A DNA stretch of 64,000 nucleotides from CAVQCX01 sp963775335 (GTDB lineage: Bacteria; Pseudomonadota; Gammaproteobacteria; Chromatiales; Chromatiaceae), in contig CAVZIJ010000003.1 in assembly GCA_963775335.1 (NCBI GenBank), positions 1,612,001 through 1,676,000 on the forward strand. The letters run 5' to 3'. The notes below the pieces were generated by a model. That model had not been told where the DNA came from, ran no database searches, and saw nothing but the letters and a program-made list of their open reading frames with translations. This document shows, piece by piece, positions 46,371-54,298 of this stretch (within the stretch, counting starts at the first letter, position 1; every line of letters starts with the position of its first letter). The position numbers were made by a program, and so were the translations under genes.

Positions 46371-48032
46371 TCACGGCCTAGCAGACACAGCGGCTGCCCG
46401 GTCGCGAATGATATCGGCTAATGGAGGAATTGAGGCGCATCGTTCGATCCGATCGGCAAGATAGTCCCAAAACGACACGCCGAGCTTGCGGCAGGTTTTG
46501 TTGAGGCTGGCCAGGCTGTCTCGACAGCGCTTTCCCAGATCACTGCGCGTTCCACCGCTGATCTTGCGCCATTTGACGTACACCCGAATATCGCCCTCGC
46601 TGTTGTTGGTATGCAGCGGGATGTCCGGGCGGCTCAGCACCAGCAGCAGCTTGGCCCTGTGCCCATGCAACCGCTTGAGCGTCTGGTTGAGCGTCTCAAA
46701 GGACGTGCGCTGCGTGAAGAGGGCGTCGAAGCGTGCCTCCAGGGCGGGCACCAACGCCGGATCGGGATGGCGCCGATAGGCCTTGAGATCGGCATACAGC
46801 GTCCAGATCTGGTCTCGGACCCGCTCCTGGTCCAGGCGATGGGTGTCGTTGAGTGGGATCAGCTTGTGCACGAGGCGCTCGGCGTGCACCCAGCACAAGG
46901 CGTGCAGCAGGATGGCAAACTGACCGGCCCCATCGCTGAGGATCACCAGCTCGAGCGAGAAGCCCTTTTCGATCAGCCCACCCAGCAAGGCCCCTTCGGT
47001 GGCGATGCGCCGATGGCGCTCGCTGTCGATTCCCAACGCGTCGAGGTGCTGGCTCCAGCTCTCGGCCCCGGTGATCGGCCCGCTCGTATCGCTGAGCAAT
47101 CGACGCCGCGGCTGTTGGGGCAATCCTTCCTCAGTGAGGTACTCCAAGGCGTGCTCATTGAGATGGTAGGTGATGTCCCCGGCGTGCAGCAGCTGCAGAA
47201 AGTTGATGCGGCTCTTGCTGTAGGTGCTCGAAAACCACGCAAACCAGTCGTTGCCGATCTGTGTGACATAGCCGTTCTTGCCCCGATGGCGTGCGCCGGA
47301 GTCGTCCACGCTGATGAAGGGGCTGACTTGCAGACCGGTTACCAGCAACTGGTCCTTCTCGGCGAAAAACACCTCGTTATGCTCGCTCAGCAGGGCATCG
47401 ATCTGCCCCGCGGAAATGTCGATGCCAAACTCATTGAGCTGCTCACGCAGCAGCGGCTGGGTGACCTGGCAGTGGTGGTGTTGATAGAGCACGTAGCGGC
47501 GTAGCGACGCGCCGAAGTGTTTGCCATTGAGGCACGCCGGAAGCTCACCGCTCAGCCACTGCCCGTCCGGCGTCTGCCAGACCTCCAGGCGATAGCGGGT
47601 ATTGTGAGCCTCAATCCTCAGGTCCTGGACGACAAAATCTCGATATCCCTTGAAGCGCGACCCGCCCGGGGGCTCGATCGAGAATCTGAGCTCCACCGTC
47701 TCATGAATCTCCAATTGCTGGGTCTTGCGGCGCTTGGCCGAGCCGGGGCGCTTGCGCTCTTTCGGCTCACCTTGCCGATCGCCCTGGCTCTTGTCGTCAC
47801 CATGCGCTTCCTCACCGGATTCTGGATCGGTCCCTTTCTCCATTCCGCTCGCCTTGAACTTCGGCTTCGCCTTCTGCCCCTTGAGCACGGCCACTTCATC
47901 ACGCAACTGCTGCACCAACTCGGCCTGCCTGAGGTTCTCCTGCACAAGACGCTCGATCTGCGCCAACAACTGCTCCACCAACTCGCTACGCTGGGCGTCC
48001 GGGATGTTTGGCAGTTGATGATCGCTCGGCAT
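46371..48032 (-). CDS. IS66 family transposase, copy B
   Basis: 553 residues, identical to copy A at 2662-4323 save a few positions (for example PALEARF for PDLEARF, RCASIPP for RCGSIPP). DDE motifs ISVDDSGARHRG, ILSDGAGQF and NNSEGDIR are complete. Since the IS4-like element sits in its left terminal repeat, this copy may no longer move on its own. Confidence 0.93.
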   Translation of the reverse strand: MPSDHQLPNIPDAQRSELVEQLLAQIERLVQENLRQAELVQQLRDEVAVLKGQKAKPKFKASGMEKGTDPESGEEAHGDDKSQGDRQGEPKERKRPGSAKRRKTQQLEIHETVELRFSIEPPGGSRFKGYRDFVVQDLRIEAHNTRYRLEVWQTPDGQWLSGELPACLNGKHFGASLRRYVLYQHHHCQVTQPLLREQLNEFGIDISAGQIDALLSEHNEVFFAEKDQLLVTGLQVSPFISVDDSGARHRGKNGYVTQIGNDWFAWFSSTYSKSRINFLQLLHAGDITYHLNEHALEYLTEEGLPQQPRRRLLSDTSGPITGAESWSQHLDALGIDSERHRRIATEGALLGGLIEKGFSLELVILSDGAGQFAILLHALCWVHAERLVHKLIPLNDTHRLDQERVRDQIWTLYADLKAYRRHPDPALVPALEARFDALFTQRTSFETLNQTLKRLHGHRAKLLLVLSRPDIPLHTNNSEGDIRVYVKWRKISGGTRSDLGKRCRDSLASLNKTCRKLGVSFWDYLADRIERCASIPPLADIIRDRAAAVSARP

Positions 48033-48167
48033 TTCATGCCACCCCTCAAAGCGCTCGGAGTCCTCTCTCAGAACATTAACTCATGTCGATAGCTGGTTGA
48101 TATAGTTGCCGTTGGTTATTGAGAAGTTACCTTTAGCGATCGTAACACTTTGTTTTTTCTAAATAAA

Positions 48168-48252
48168 TGGCGGAGAGGGAGGGATTCGAACCTTCGCTGT
48201 TTGCTTATCTTTCAATGGCTTATAAACGCATCGTGTCCGGATCGTGTCCAGC
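48168..48252 (+). repeat. tRNA-Ser-like att repeat R5
   Basis: TGGCGGAGAGGGAGGGATTC then GAACCTTCGCTGTTTGC, CAATGGCTTATAAACGC, and two 11-base direct repeats ATCGTGTCCGG and ATCGTGTCCAG. The first 24 bases equal the tRNA-Ser 3' end and the preceding 30 bases match the tRNA-Ser downstream flank (AACACTTTGTTTT). It lies 136 bases before higB. Confidence 0.65.
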
Positions 48253-48353
48253 GGCCTCCAAGACCGCCCAGCGTATCCATCATCGAGCAACGATTCAGAC
48301 GTTGGCGCCCGGGTTCATGCGCCAAGCAATTCCAAGAGCGCCTATTCCCTTAC

Positions 48354-48382
48354 TTGAATAATTATGTATGTAGAGATATAGT
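48354..48382 (+). promoter_or_regulatory. Promoter of higBA
   Basis: TTGAAT (48354-48359), exact 17-base spacer, TATAGT (48377-48382). The expected start falls at or within a base or two of the higB ATG at 48389, so the mRNA may be leaderless. Confidence 0.6.
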
Positions 48383-48388
48383 CCGCCC

Positions 48389-48709
48389 ATGAAGGAAATT
48401 CGATTCTGCGGCCACTCCCTCAATACGCTTCGCAGCTTCCCCCTGGTCGCCAAGCGTGAGGCGGGCTATCAGTTGGATCGGGTTCAACGCGGATTGGACC
48501 CCACCGATTCGAAGCCGATGCCGTCGATCGGCTCAGGGGTTCGGGAGATCCGAATCATTCAAGAGGGACAGTATCGGGTGATCTATGTGGCGAAGTTTGC
48601 GGATGCCGTCTACGTACTGCATGCCTTCCGGAAGAAAACACAAAAGACCAGAAAGCAGGATATCGATGCGGCCAAGATGGCGCTGAGACAGCTTCTGAAT
48701 GAGGTGTAA
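48389..48709 (+). CDS. higB: HigB/RelE-superfamily toxin (phage Gp49-like)
   Basis: 106 residues: MKEIRFCGHSLNTLRSFPLVAKREAGYQLDRVQRGLDP, then GSGVREIRIIQEGQYRVIYVAKFADAVYVLHAFRKKTQKT, the core of Gp49-like toxins that cut mRNA on the ribosome. The toxin comes first, as usual for HigBA. The stop overlaps the higA start by one base. Confidence 0.9.
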   Translation: MKEIRFCGHSLNTLRSFPLVAKREAGYQLDRVQRGLDPTDSKPMPSIGSGVREIRIIQEGQYRVIYVAKFADAVYVLHAFRKKTQKTRKQDIDAAKMALRQLLNEV

Positions 48710-48990
48710 TGATGCCCAAACAAGATCGATTTGCCAGTGTATGGGATGCCCTCGAGGACGACCCGGTACGCGTGGAGAATCTCAAACTGCGGTCCGCCTT
48801 GATGATCGAAATCGCGGAACGGATCAAAGATGAAGGGCTGACGCAAACACAGGCCGCCGAGGTACTGCACGTCACCCAACCCCGGGTCAGCGCCCTACTG
48901 AAGGGGAAGATCAACGACTTCCGCCTGGACAGCCTGGTCGATATGGCCCACCGGCTAGGGCTGCACGTGTCGATCAATGTAGCGGCATAG
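48709..48990 (+). CDS. higA: HigA-like XRE antitoxin
   Basis: 93 residues. The helix-turn-helix is IKDEGLTQTQAAEVLHVTQPRVSALLKGKINDFRLDSLVDMAHRLG. Two ATG codons lie in tandem at 48709 and 48712. Intact, unlike the two decayed copies at 21180 and 24220. Confidence 0.92.
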   Translation: MMPKQDRFASVWDALEDDPVRVENLKLRSALMIEIAERIKDEGLTQTQAAEVLHVTQPRVSALLKGKINDFRLDSLVDMAHRLGLHVSINVAA

Positions 48991-49057
48991 ACGGGGCGCT
49001 TGTGACGGTCAGCTCCCGCTGTCCGAGCGGCTTTTCGTCCGTCGCATCCGCCCTTTT

Positions 49058-49210
49058 TCAAGAAGCGTGGGCATACTCGTGCACCCAACACAGGCTGTTC
49101 ACCAACTCGATCTGCTCGACCGTGTGACACTTGATCGCCATCAGCCTCGGATTGGCGACCAGCAGCGCGAGAGAGCGGGCCCGCGATAGGGCCACGTTAA
49201 CTTTGCGCCA
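49058..49210 (-). pseudogene. C-terminal fragment of a superfamily 1 helicase (DNA2/NAM7-type)
   Basis: Reads WRKVNVALSRARSLALLVAN, then PRLMAIKCHTVEQIELVNSLCWVHEYAHAS and a stop: motif VI (VNVALSRAR) and the tail of a helicase. Too short for the automatic ORF limit. Everything upstream is lost. Confidence 0.7.
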
Positions 49211-49572
49211 GTGTCACAGATCACCCGCAGCGGCCATAGGCGACAGGCGGCCTATGCTCGACAACCGATGGCCGACGGATTCCGCCGCCTCTCCATCGCC
49301 CCCGGACCAGTCGGGACAAACCGAGCCATCAGGATGGCCGACAACACGAGGCAAGCGCGGCTCATCGGCGTGCTCGACAACCTGGCCGGGAAGAAGCTCG
49401 TTGACTGACTGCGTTTCTGTAAATGGCGGAACGCAGCCGTTGCTAGCTGTGCCTGATCTGCAACGAACGAAGTCGCTCAGCGCCAGCCGCTGACCCCCGA
49501 TGGCGAACCGAGACTCTGCATCGATGGTCGGGTACCCTCGGTCTAGGTGGAAACACCCTGTCGCCGATCGTG
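49211..49572. other. Intergenic stretch before IS1634 copy B
   Basis: About 360 bases, with no convincing gene. ORFs present lack conserved features. Confidence 0.4.
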
Positions 49573-49578
49573 TCTAAC

Positions 49579-51519
49579 CCGAGGTTCCATCGCGAATCGT
49601 TCTCATCGATGTACTAAGGCGCTGTTTTCGTTGACTTCGTTGGCGTTTACTCCAAGTTCACATGCCAAAGTGTACCCATGTAGATATTGACTCATATCAA
49701 GGAAAGATTAGGTAGATGTGTTATATACAGACCCATGTATATCGACATCGTTCCGAACCGCAATTCCCGCCCCGCCATTTTGCTGCGCGAGTCAATCCGC
49801 GAGGGCAAGAAGATCATCAAGCGCACGATCGCGAATCTCTCTGCGCTCTCGCTTGAGCAGGCGCATGCGATTCGCGATGTGCTCAAGGGCAAATCCCTGT
49901 TCCCCCCCGAGGACCTGTTCGAGATTATCCGTTCGCGCGCCCACGGGGCGGTGCAGGCGGTTACCGAGGCGATGGGGCGGTTGCACATCGCGACGCTCCT
50001 TGGGCGCGGGGAGTCGCGCGAGCGCGACCTGGTGATGGCGATGATCGCCGCCCGGGTGCTGGAACCGCAAAGCAAGTTGGCCACGACTCGCAGCTGGAAT
50101 CATACAACCCTTGGCGAGCTCTTAGGCGTCGCCGATGCCGACGAGGATGAGCTGTACGCCGCCATGGATTGGCTGCTGGAGCGCCAGGGGGCTATCGAGC
50201 AGCGCCTGGGGGCACGCCACCTGCAGCACGGGGGGCGGGTACTCTATGACTTGTCATCGAGCTATTTCGAGGGCGAGCACTGCCCGCTGGCCGCGCGCGG
50301 CTACTCGCGCGACGGCAAGAAAGGCAAGCTGCAGGTCAACTACGGATTGCTCACCAACTCTAGCGGTTGTCCGGTGGCGATTTCGCCGTTCACGGGCAAC
50401 ACGAGCGATCCGCAGACCCTGCTGGCGCAAGTCGAGAAGCTCCAGCAGGATTTCGGCATCGAGTCGATCACCCTGGTCGGGGATCGTGGAATGATCTCGC
50501 AAAAACAGGTCGACGCGTTGAGCGAACGATCCGGTCTGCAGTGGATCACGGCGTTGAAAAGCGGAGCCATCCGCAAGTTGATCGATGCCGGTTGTATCCA
50601 ACTGGATTTGTTCGATGAGCGCAACCTGTTCGAGCTCGCCTATGAGGATTTCCCGGGCGAGCGCCTCATCGCCTGTCGCAACCCGCCCCTGGCTCGGCTA
50701 CGGGCGGTGAAACGCCAATCCTTGCTCGATGCCACCATGGCAGAGCTCAAGAAGGTCCAACGGATGGTGACTCAGGGGCACTTGAAAGAGCCCGATAAGA
50801 TCGGTCTGCGTGTCGGCAAGGTCCTCAACAAGTACAAGATGGCCAAGCATTTCGTGCTCGACATCGAAAGTGGGCGATTGGACTTCCACATCGATGCGCA
50901 GAAGGTCGCCGAGGAGGCAGCGCTCGATGGCCTCTATGTCATCCGCACCTCGGTTCCTGCCGAAGAAGCCGCCAGCGAGGATGCCGTGCGCTACTACAAG
51001 GATCTCAGTCATGTCGAGGCGGCATTTCGGTCCTTGAAGAGCGACGATCTGCAGATCCGCCCGATCTATCATCACACTGAAGATCGGGTGCGCGCCCACC
51101 TGTTTCTGTGCATGCTTGCCTACTACGTCAAGTGGCACATGAGCGAGGCTTGGCGCTCACTGTTGTTCGCCGACACGGATCAAGCGCGCCTTGCTCGCCG
51201 CGATCCGGTGGCTGCGGCAACCCGTTCGCCCGAAGCGCTCGCGAAAGTGGCGACGAAGATCCTCGACGACGGCTCGCCCGCACACAGCTTCCGTACCCTC
51301 TTGAACGAGTTGGCGACCATCGTTCGCAATACCTGTCGGCGCAAACACGCCGACGATCCCGAGGAGACCTTCACGCTCGATACCAGAGCAAACCCCAAAC
51401 AGATGGCCGCGTTCGATCTACTCAAAAAGATTCGCGTGTAGACAGTCGCGTACACCAGTAATTCATGAATATTCCAGAGAATTCAGTGGGTTCGCTCGTG
51501 ACAGCGCGGGGAACTTCGG
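49579..51519 (+). mobile_element. IS1634-like insertion sequence, copy B, complete
   Basis: Ends CCGAGGTTCC (from 49579) and GGAACTTCGG (to 51519), imperfect inverted repeats. The 6-base duplication TCTAAC is at 49573-49578 and 51520-51525. 1941 bases. In inverted orientation to copy A at 4422-6348. Confidence 0.9.
49735..51441 (+). CDS. IS1634 family transposase, copy B
   Basis: 568 residues from MYIDIVPNRNSRPAILLRES; same motifs as copy A (VGDRGMIS, VEAAFRSLKSDDLQIRPIY). Complete and with both element ends, so this copy is the more likely active one. Confidence 0.93.
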   Translation: MYIDIVPNRNSRPAILLRESIREGKKIIKRTIANLSALSLEQAHAIRDVLKGKSLFPPEDLFEIIRSRAHGAVQAVTEAMGRLHIATLLGRGESRERDLVMAMIAARVLEPQSKLATTRSWNHTTLGELLGVADADEDELYAAMDWLLERQGAIEQRLGARHLQHGGRVLYDLSSSYFEGEHCPLAARGYSRDGKKGKLQVNYGLLTNSSGCPVAISPFTGNTSDPQTLLAQVEKLQQDFGIESITLVGDRGMISQKQVDALSERSGLQWITALKSGAIRKLIDAGCIQLDLFDERNLFELAYEDFPGERLIACRNPPLARLRAVKRQSLLDATMAELKKVQRMVTQGHLKEPDKIGLRVGKVLNKYKMAKHFVLDIESGRLDFHIDAQKVAEEAALDGLYVIRTSVPAEEAASEDAVRYYKDLSHVEAAFRSLKSDDLQIRPIYHHTEDRVRAHLFLCMLAYYVKWHMSEAWRSLLFADTDQARLARRDPVAAATRSPEALAKVATKILDDGSPAHSFRTLLNELATIVRNTCRRKHADDPEETFTLDTRANPKQMAAFDLLKKIRV

Positions 51520-51607
51520 TCTAACCGGCTGCCAAAGCAGCACCTTTCGGCGGTCACCCAGTCATGGATGGGTATGAAATATATGGGTTTTCTGTGAAAC
51601 CGCCCGG

Positions 51608-51750
<143 letters not shown>

Positions 51751-51820
51751 GGTAACTTGCATTCCTTCGGCCGTGCGCCACCGCATCGGCCTGGGCGACA
51801 CCCCACACACGGGAGGGATT

Positions 51821-51895
51821 GACTCAGGCCATCCATGGCCTTCGCCCTACGGGCGCCGCTGCGCGGCGTCCAAAACGGCTGTCCTGCCGTTTTGT
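51821..51895 (+). repeat. T-loop palindromic repeat, 1 unit
   Basis: 75 bases, GACTCAGG to CCGTTTTGT, between GGGAGGGATT and CGAACCCTCGG. Four consecutive hairpins, including GGCCATCCATGGCC and CAAAACGGC..GCCGTTTTG. Confidence 0.88.
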
Positions 51896-51967
51896 CGAAC
51901 CCTCGGTACGGTGTTAGCGTACACACACTTTCCAGGCGTGCTCCTTCAGCCGCTCGGACACCTCTCC
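51896..51967 (-). pseudogene. tRNA-Ser(GGA) truncated copy 2
   Basis: 72 bases identical to the 5' part of tRNA-Ser up to TTCG of the T-loop, where the palindromic repeat takes over. It lacks the acceptor 3' strand and CCA, so it cannot mature normally. Confidence 0.9.
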
Positions 51968-52037
51968 GGTAACTTGCATTCCTTCGGCCGTGCGCCACCG
52001 CATCGGCCTGGGCGACACCCCACACACGGGAGGGATT

Positions 52038-52186
52038 GACTCAGGCCATCCATGGCCTTCGCCCTACGGGCGCCGCTGCGCGGCGTCCAAAACGGCTATC
52101 CTGCCGTTTTGTGACTCAGTCATCCGTGGCCTTCGCCCTACGGGCGCCGCTGCGCGGCGTCCAAAACGGCTGTCCTGCCGTTTTGT
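52038..52186 (+). repeat. T-loop palindromic repeat, 2 tandem units
   Basis: Units 52038-52112 and 52113-52186 between GGGATT and CGAACC. The second unit has TCATCCGTGGC instead of the perfect GGCCATCCATGGCC, one base shorter. Confidence 0.88.
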
Positions 52187-52258
52187 CGAACCCTCGGTAC
52201 GGTGTTAGCGTACACACACTTTCCAGGCGTGCTCCTTCAGCCGCTCGGACACCTCTCC
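52187..52258 (-). pseudogene. tRNA-Ser(GGA) truncated copy 3
   Basis: Same 72 bases as copy 2 and the same 70-base upstream flank (GGTAACTTGCATTCC to CGGGAGGGATT). Confidence 0.9.
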
Positions 52259-52328
52259 GGTAACTTGCATTCCTTCGGCCGTGCGCCACCGCATCGGCCT
52301 GGGCGACACCCCACACACGGGAGGGATT

Positions 52329-52477
52329 GACTCAGGCCATCCATGGCCTTCGCCCTACGGGCGCCGCTGCGCGGCGTCCAAAACGGCTATCCTGCCGTTT
52401 TGTGACTCAGTCATCCGTGGCCTTCGCCCTGCGGGCGCCGCTGCGCGGCGTCCAAAACGGCTGTCCTGCCGTTTTGT
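52329..52477 (+). repeat. T-loop palindromic repeat, 2 tandem units
   Basis: Units 52329-52403 and 52404-52477, nearly identical to 52038-52186, so the 291-base block was duplicated in tandem as a whole. Confidence 0.88.
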
Positions 52478-52549
52478 CGAACCCTCGGTACGGTGTTAGC
52501 GTACACACACTTTCCAGGCGTGCTCCTTCAGCCGCTCGGACACCTCTCC
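52478..52549 (-). pseudogene. tRNA-Ser(GGA) truncated copy 4
   Basis: Same 72 bases again, cut at the same T-loop position. Confidence 0.9.
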
Positions 52550-52619
52550 GGTAACTTGCTTTCCTTCGGCCGTGCGCCACCGCATCGGCCTGGGCGACAC
52601 CCCACACACGGGAGGGATT

Positions 52620-52694
52620 GACTCAGGCCGTCCGTGGCCTTCGCCCTGCGGGCGCCGCTGCGCGGCGTCCAAAACGGCTTTCCTGCCGTTTTGT
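52620..52694 (+). repeat. T-loop palindromic repeat, 1 unit
   Basis: 75 bases with GGCCGTCCGTGGCC-type first hairpin, between GGGATT and CGAACC of the fifth tRNA-like copy. Confidence 0.88.
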
Positions 52695-52765
52695 CGAACC
52701 CTCGGCACATTGCCGTACACACAGTTTCCGGGCGTGCTCCTTCAGCCCCTCGGACACCTCTGCGG
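52695..52765 (-). pseudogene. tRNA-Ser(GGA) truncated copy 5, diverged
   Basis: Same layout but with several differences (anticodon loop CCGGAAA, variable arm shortened, 5' end GCAGAGG). Also cut at the T-loop. Its upstream flank is unique, so it is the outer end of the array and may be the oldest copy. Confidence 0.8.
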
Positions 52766-52904
52766 GAAGGGTCTGGGTCGTGCTTCGTCCGTGGCGACGC
52801 CCGCGGGACAGGGATACGGGCACCCAGCCGTAGCGGGGCGCCACAGTACACCACAACGAGGTCGGAGGCAAATCCGGCCCCGATTCGGCCAGCGCGCGGA
52901 GCCC

Positions 52905-53375
52905 TCAGAGATGGTGGCCGAGCTGGACGCGGCCCACGTCCCCCAACAGGCTTCTGAATTCGTCTGAGGCCATGCGAACGAGCTCGCCGTGGCACCCCGC
53001 CTCGAAGTAGACCTCGGGCTGCTCCTCGACGCGGTAGTCCACCAGGGTTTCGACGCCGTAGAGCTCGCCCAAGGGCGGCACCGAGCCCGGCTCGCAATCG
53101 GAGAAGGTGCTGTGGATCTCCTCCTCCTTCACCAGGACCAGATCTCGCCCGGTGAGCTCATTCATTCGCTCCACCTCGAGGTGATGGGTCGCGGGAAGCA
53201 CGGCCAGCAGGTACCCCCGGGCATCGGACAGCAACACGCCCTTGAGGAGTAGATCGCCGGGGATGTGGGCCGCCTCGGCGGTGTGTAAGGCCGAGCCCGT
53301 GCGCGCGTGCGTAATCAGCTCGTAGACCGCATCGCGCTCGTCAAAGAACTCCCGGATCTTGGGTGCCAAAGCCAT
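52905..53375 (-). CDS. YbaK/EbsC-type aminoacyl-tRNA deacylase
   Basis: 156 residues from ATG 53375 (MALAPKIREFFDERDAVYEL). YbaK domain: HTAEAAHIPGDLLLKGVLLSDARGYLLAVLPA with the conserved Lys, FSDCEPGSVPPLGELYGVETLVD and HGELVRMASDEFRSLLGD. Such enzymes hydrolyse mischarged tRNA; the substrate here is unknown. GGAGGG lies before the start. Divergent from the methyltransferase gene. Confidence 0.92.
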   Translation of the reverse strand: MALAPKIREFFDERDAVYELITHARTGSALHTAEAAHIPGDLLLKGVLLSDARGYLLAVLPATHHLEVERMNELTGRDLVLVKEEEIHSTFSDCEPGSVPPLGELYGVETLVDYRVEEQPEVYFEAGCHGELVRMASDEFRSLLGDVGRVQLGHHL

Positions 53376-53456
53376 GACCGTACCCTCCCCCGCGTTCATG
53401 CTTGTCGATACTCTGCAGTATAGTAGCGCGCTGATTGTCGACCTCTGTGGGGCAAG

Positions 53457-54281
53457 ATGCGCAAGACCGGCAAGACACGACCGAAGGGGCCGACCCTGGC
53501 CGAGACCGCCGACCGGCACCGGCTGTACGAGTTGTCCGTGCAGTGCGCCGAGGCCGAGATCGATTTCGTCGACGACACTTTCCGCAAGCTGCGCGGACGC
53601 AAGCCGCGGCGGCTCCGAGAGGACTTCTGCGGCACCGCCGGGGTGTGCTGCGAGTGGATCAAGCGCCGGCGCACCAACGAGGCGGTCGGCGTCGACATCG
53701 ACCCGGAGGTGCTCGACTGGGGCCACACGCACAACCTGTCGGGTCTCACGCCCGCTCAGCTCGAACGCCTGACCCTGCTGCGCGAGGATGTGCTCAGGGT
53801 GCGCACCGGCCCCATGGACGCCATCCTGGCCATGAACTTCAGCTACTGGCTGCTCAAGGAGCGCGACCAGCTCAAGCGCTACCTGCGCCGGGCGCGCGAG
53901 GCCCTGGCCGAGGATGGGATGCTCTTTCTCGACGCCTACGGCGGCTACGATTCGTTCCGCGAGATCGAAGAGGAGCGTGAGCTCGACGGCTTCACCTACG
54001 TCTGGGAGCAGGCGAAGTACGAGCCGATCAGCGGCAACCTGATCTGCCACATCCACTTCGATTTTCCAGACGGCTCCCGCATGGAGCGGGCGTTCAGCTA
54101 CGACTGGCGGCTCTGGACGCTGCCCGAGATCCGCGACCTACTTGCGGAGGTCGGCTTCTCGCGGGTCAGGGTCTACTGGCAGGGTTGGGAAGAAGACGGC
54201 GAGCCGGACGGCAACTTCCGCCCGGCGCAGGAGGGCGAGGCCGACGCCGGCTGGATCTGCTACATCACCGCGGAGCGCTGA
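53457..54281 (+). CDS. Class I SAM-dependent methyltransferase
   Basis: 274 residues. SAM-binding motifs LREDFCGTAGVCCEWIKRR and AVGVDIDPEVLDWG, then MDAILAMNFSYWLLKERDQLKRYLRRAREAL. The C-terminal half has LICHIHFDFPDGSRMERAFSYDWRLWTLPEIRDLLAEVGF. The substrate is unknown. Convergent with dsrS, 17 bases apart. Confidence 0.9.
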   Translation: MRKTGKTRPKGPTLAETADRHRLYELSVQCAEAEIDFVDDTFRKLRGRKPRRLREDFCGTAGVCCEWIKRRRTNEAVGVDIDPEVLDWGHTHNLSGLTPAQLERLTLLREDVLRVRTGPMDAILAMNFSYWLLKERDQLKRYLRRAREALAEDGMLFLDAYGGYDSFREIEEERELDGFTYVWEQAKYEPISGNLICHIHFDFPDGSRMERAFSYDWRLWTLPEIRDLLAEVGFSRVRVYWQGWEEDGEPDGNFRPAQEGEADAGWICYITAER

Positions 54282-54298
54282 AACGGCGGATCGGCGGC

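Larger units (their letters stand above)
44698..48130 (-). mobile_element. IS66-like insertion sequence, copy B, split by an IS4-like element
   Basis: Ends GTAACTTCTCAAT (from 44698) and ATTGAGAAGTTAC (to 48130), flanked by a perfect 8-base duplication CTTTAGCG (44690-44697 and 48131-48138), the size known for IS66. The left inverted repeat is interrupted at 44711 by another element. Confidence 0.95.

Noticed and set aside
23142..48252. R repeats considered as integron attC sites
   Set aside because: They lack the RYYYAAC/GTTRRRY core sites and the attC imperfect palindrome; they match the tRNA-Ser 3' end plus integrase-type direct repeats.
48167..48361. Small ORF beginning MAEREGFEPS at R5 (also at R4)
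   Set aside because: This peptide is the translation of the complement of a tRNA 3' end, a common false call; the DNA is an att-like repeat.
51773..52554. Several small ORFs (for example products ending ASKTAVLPFCRT or RRAPSAARTPLR) in the tRNA-Ser array
   Set aside because: They are readings through the palindromic repeat and antisense tRNA-Ser, not proteins.
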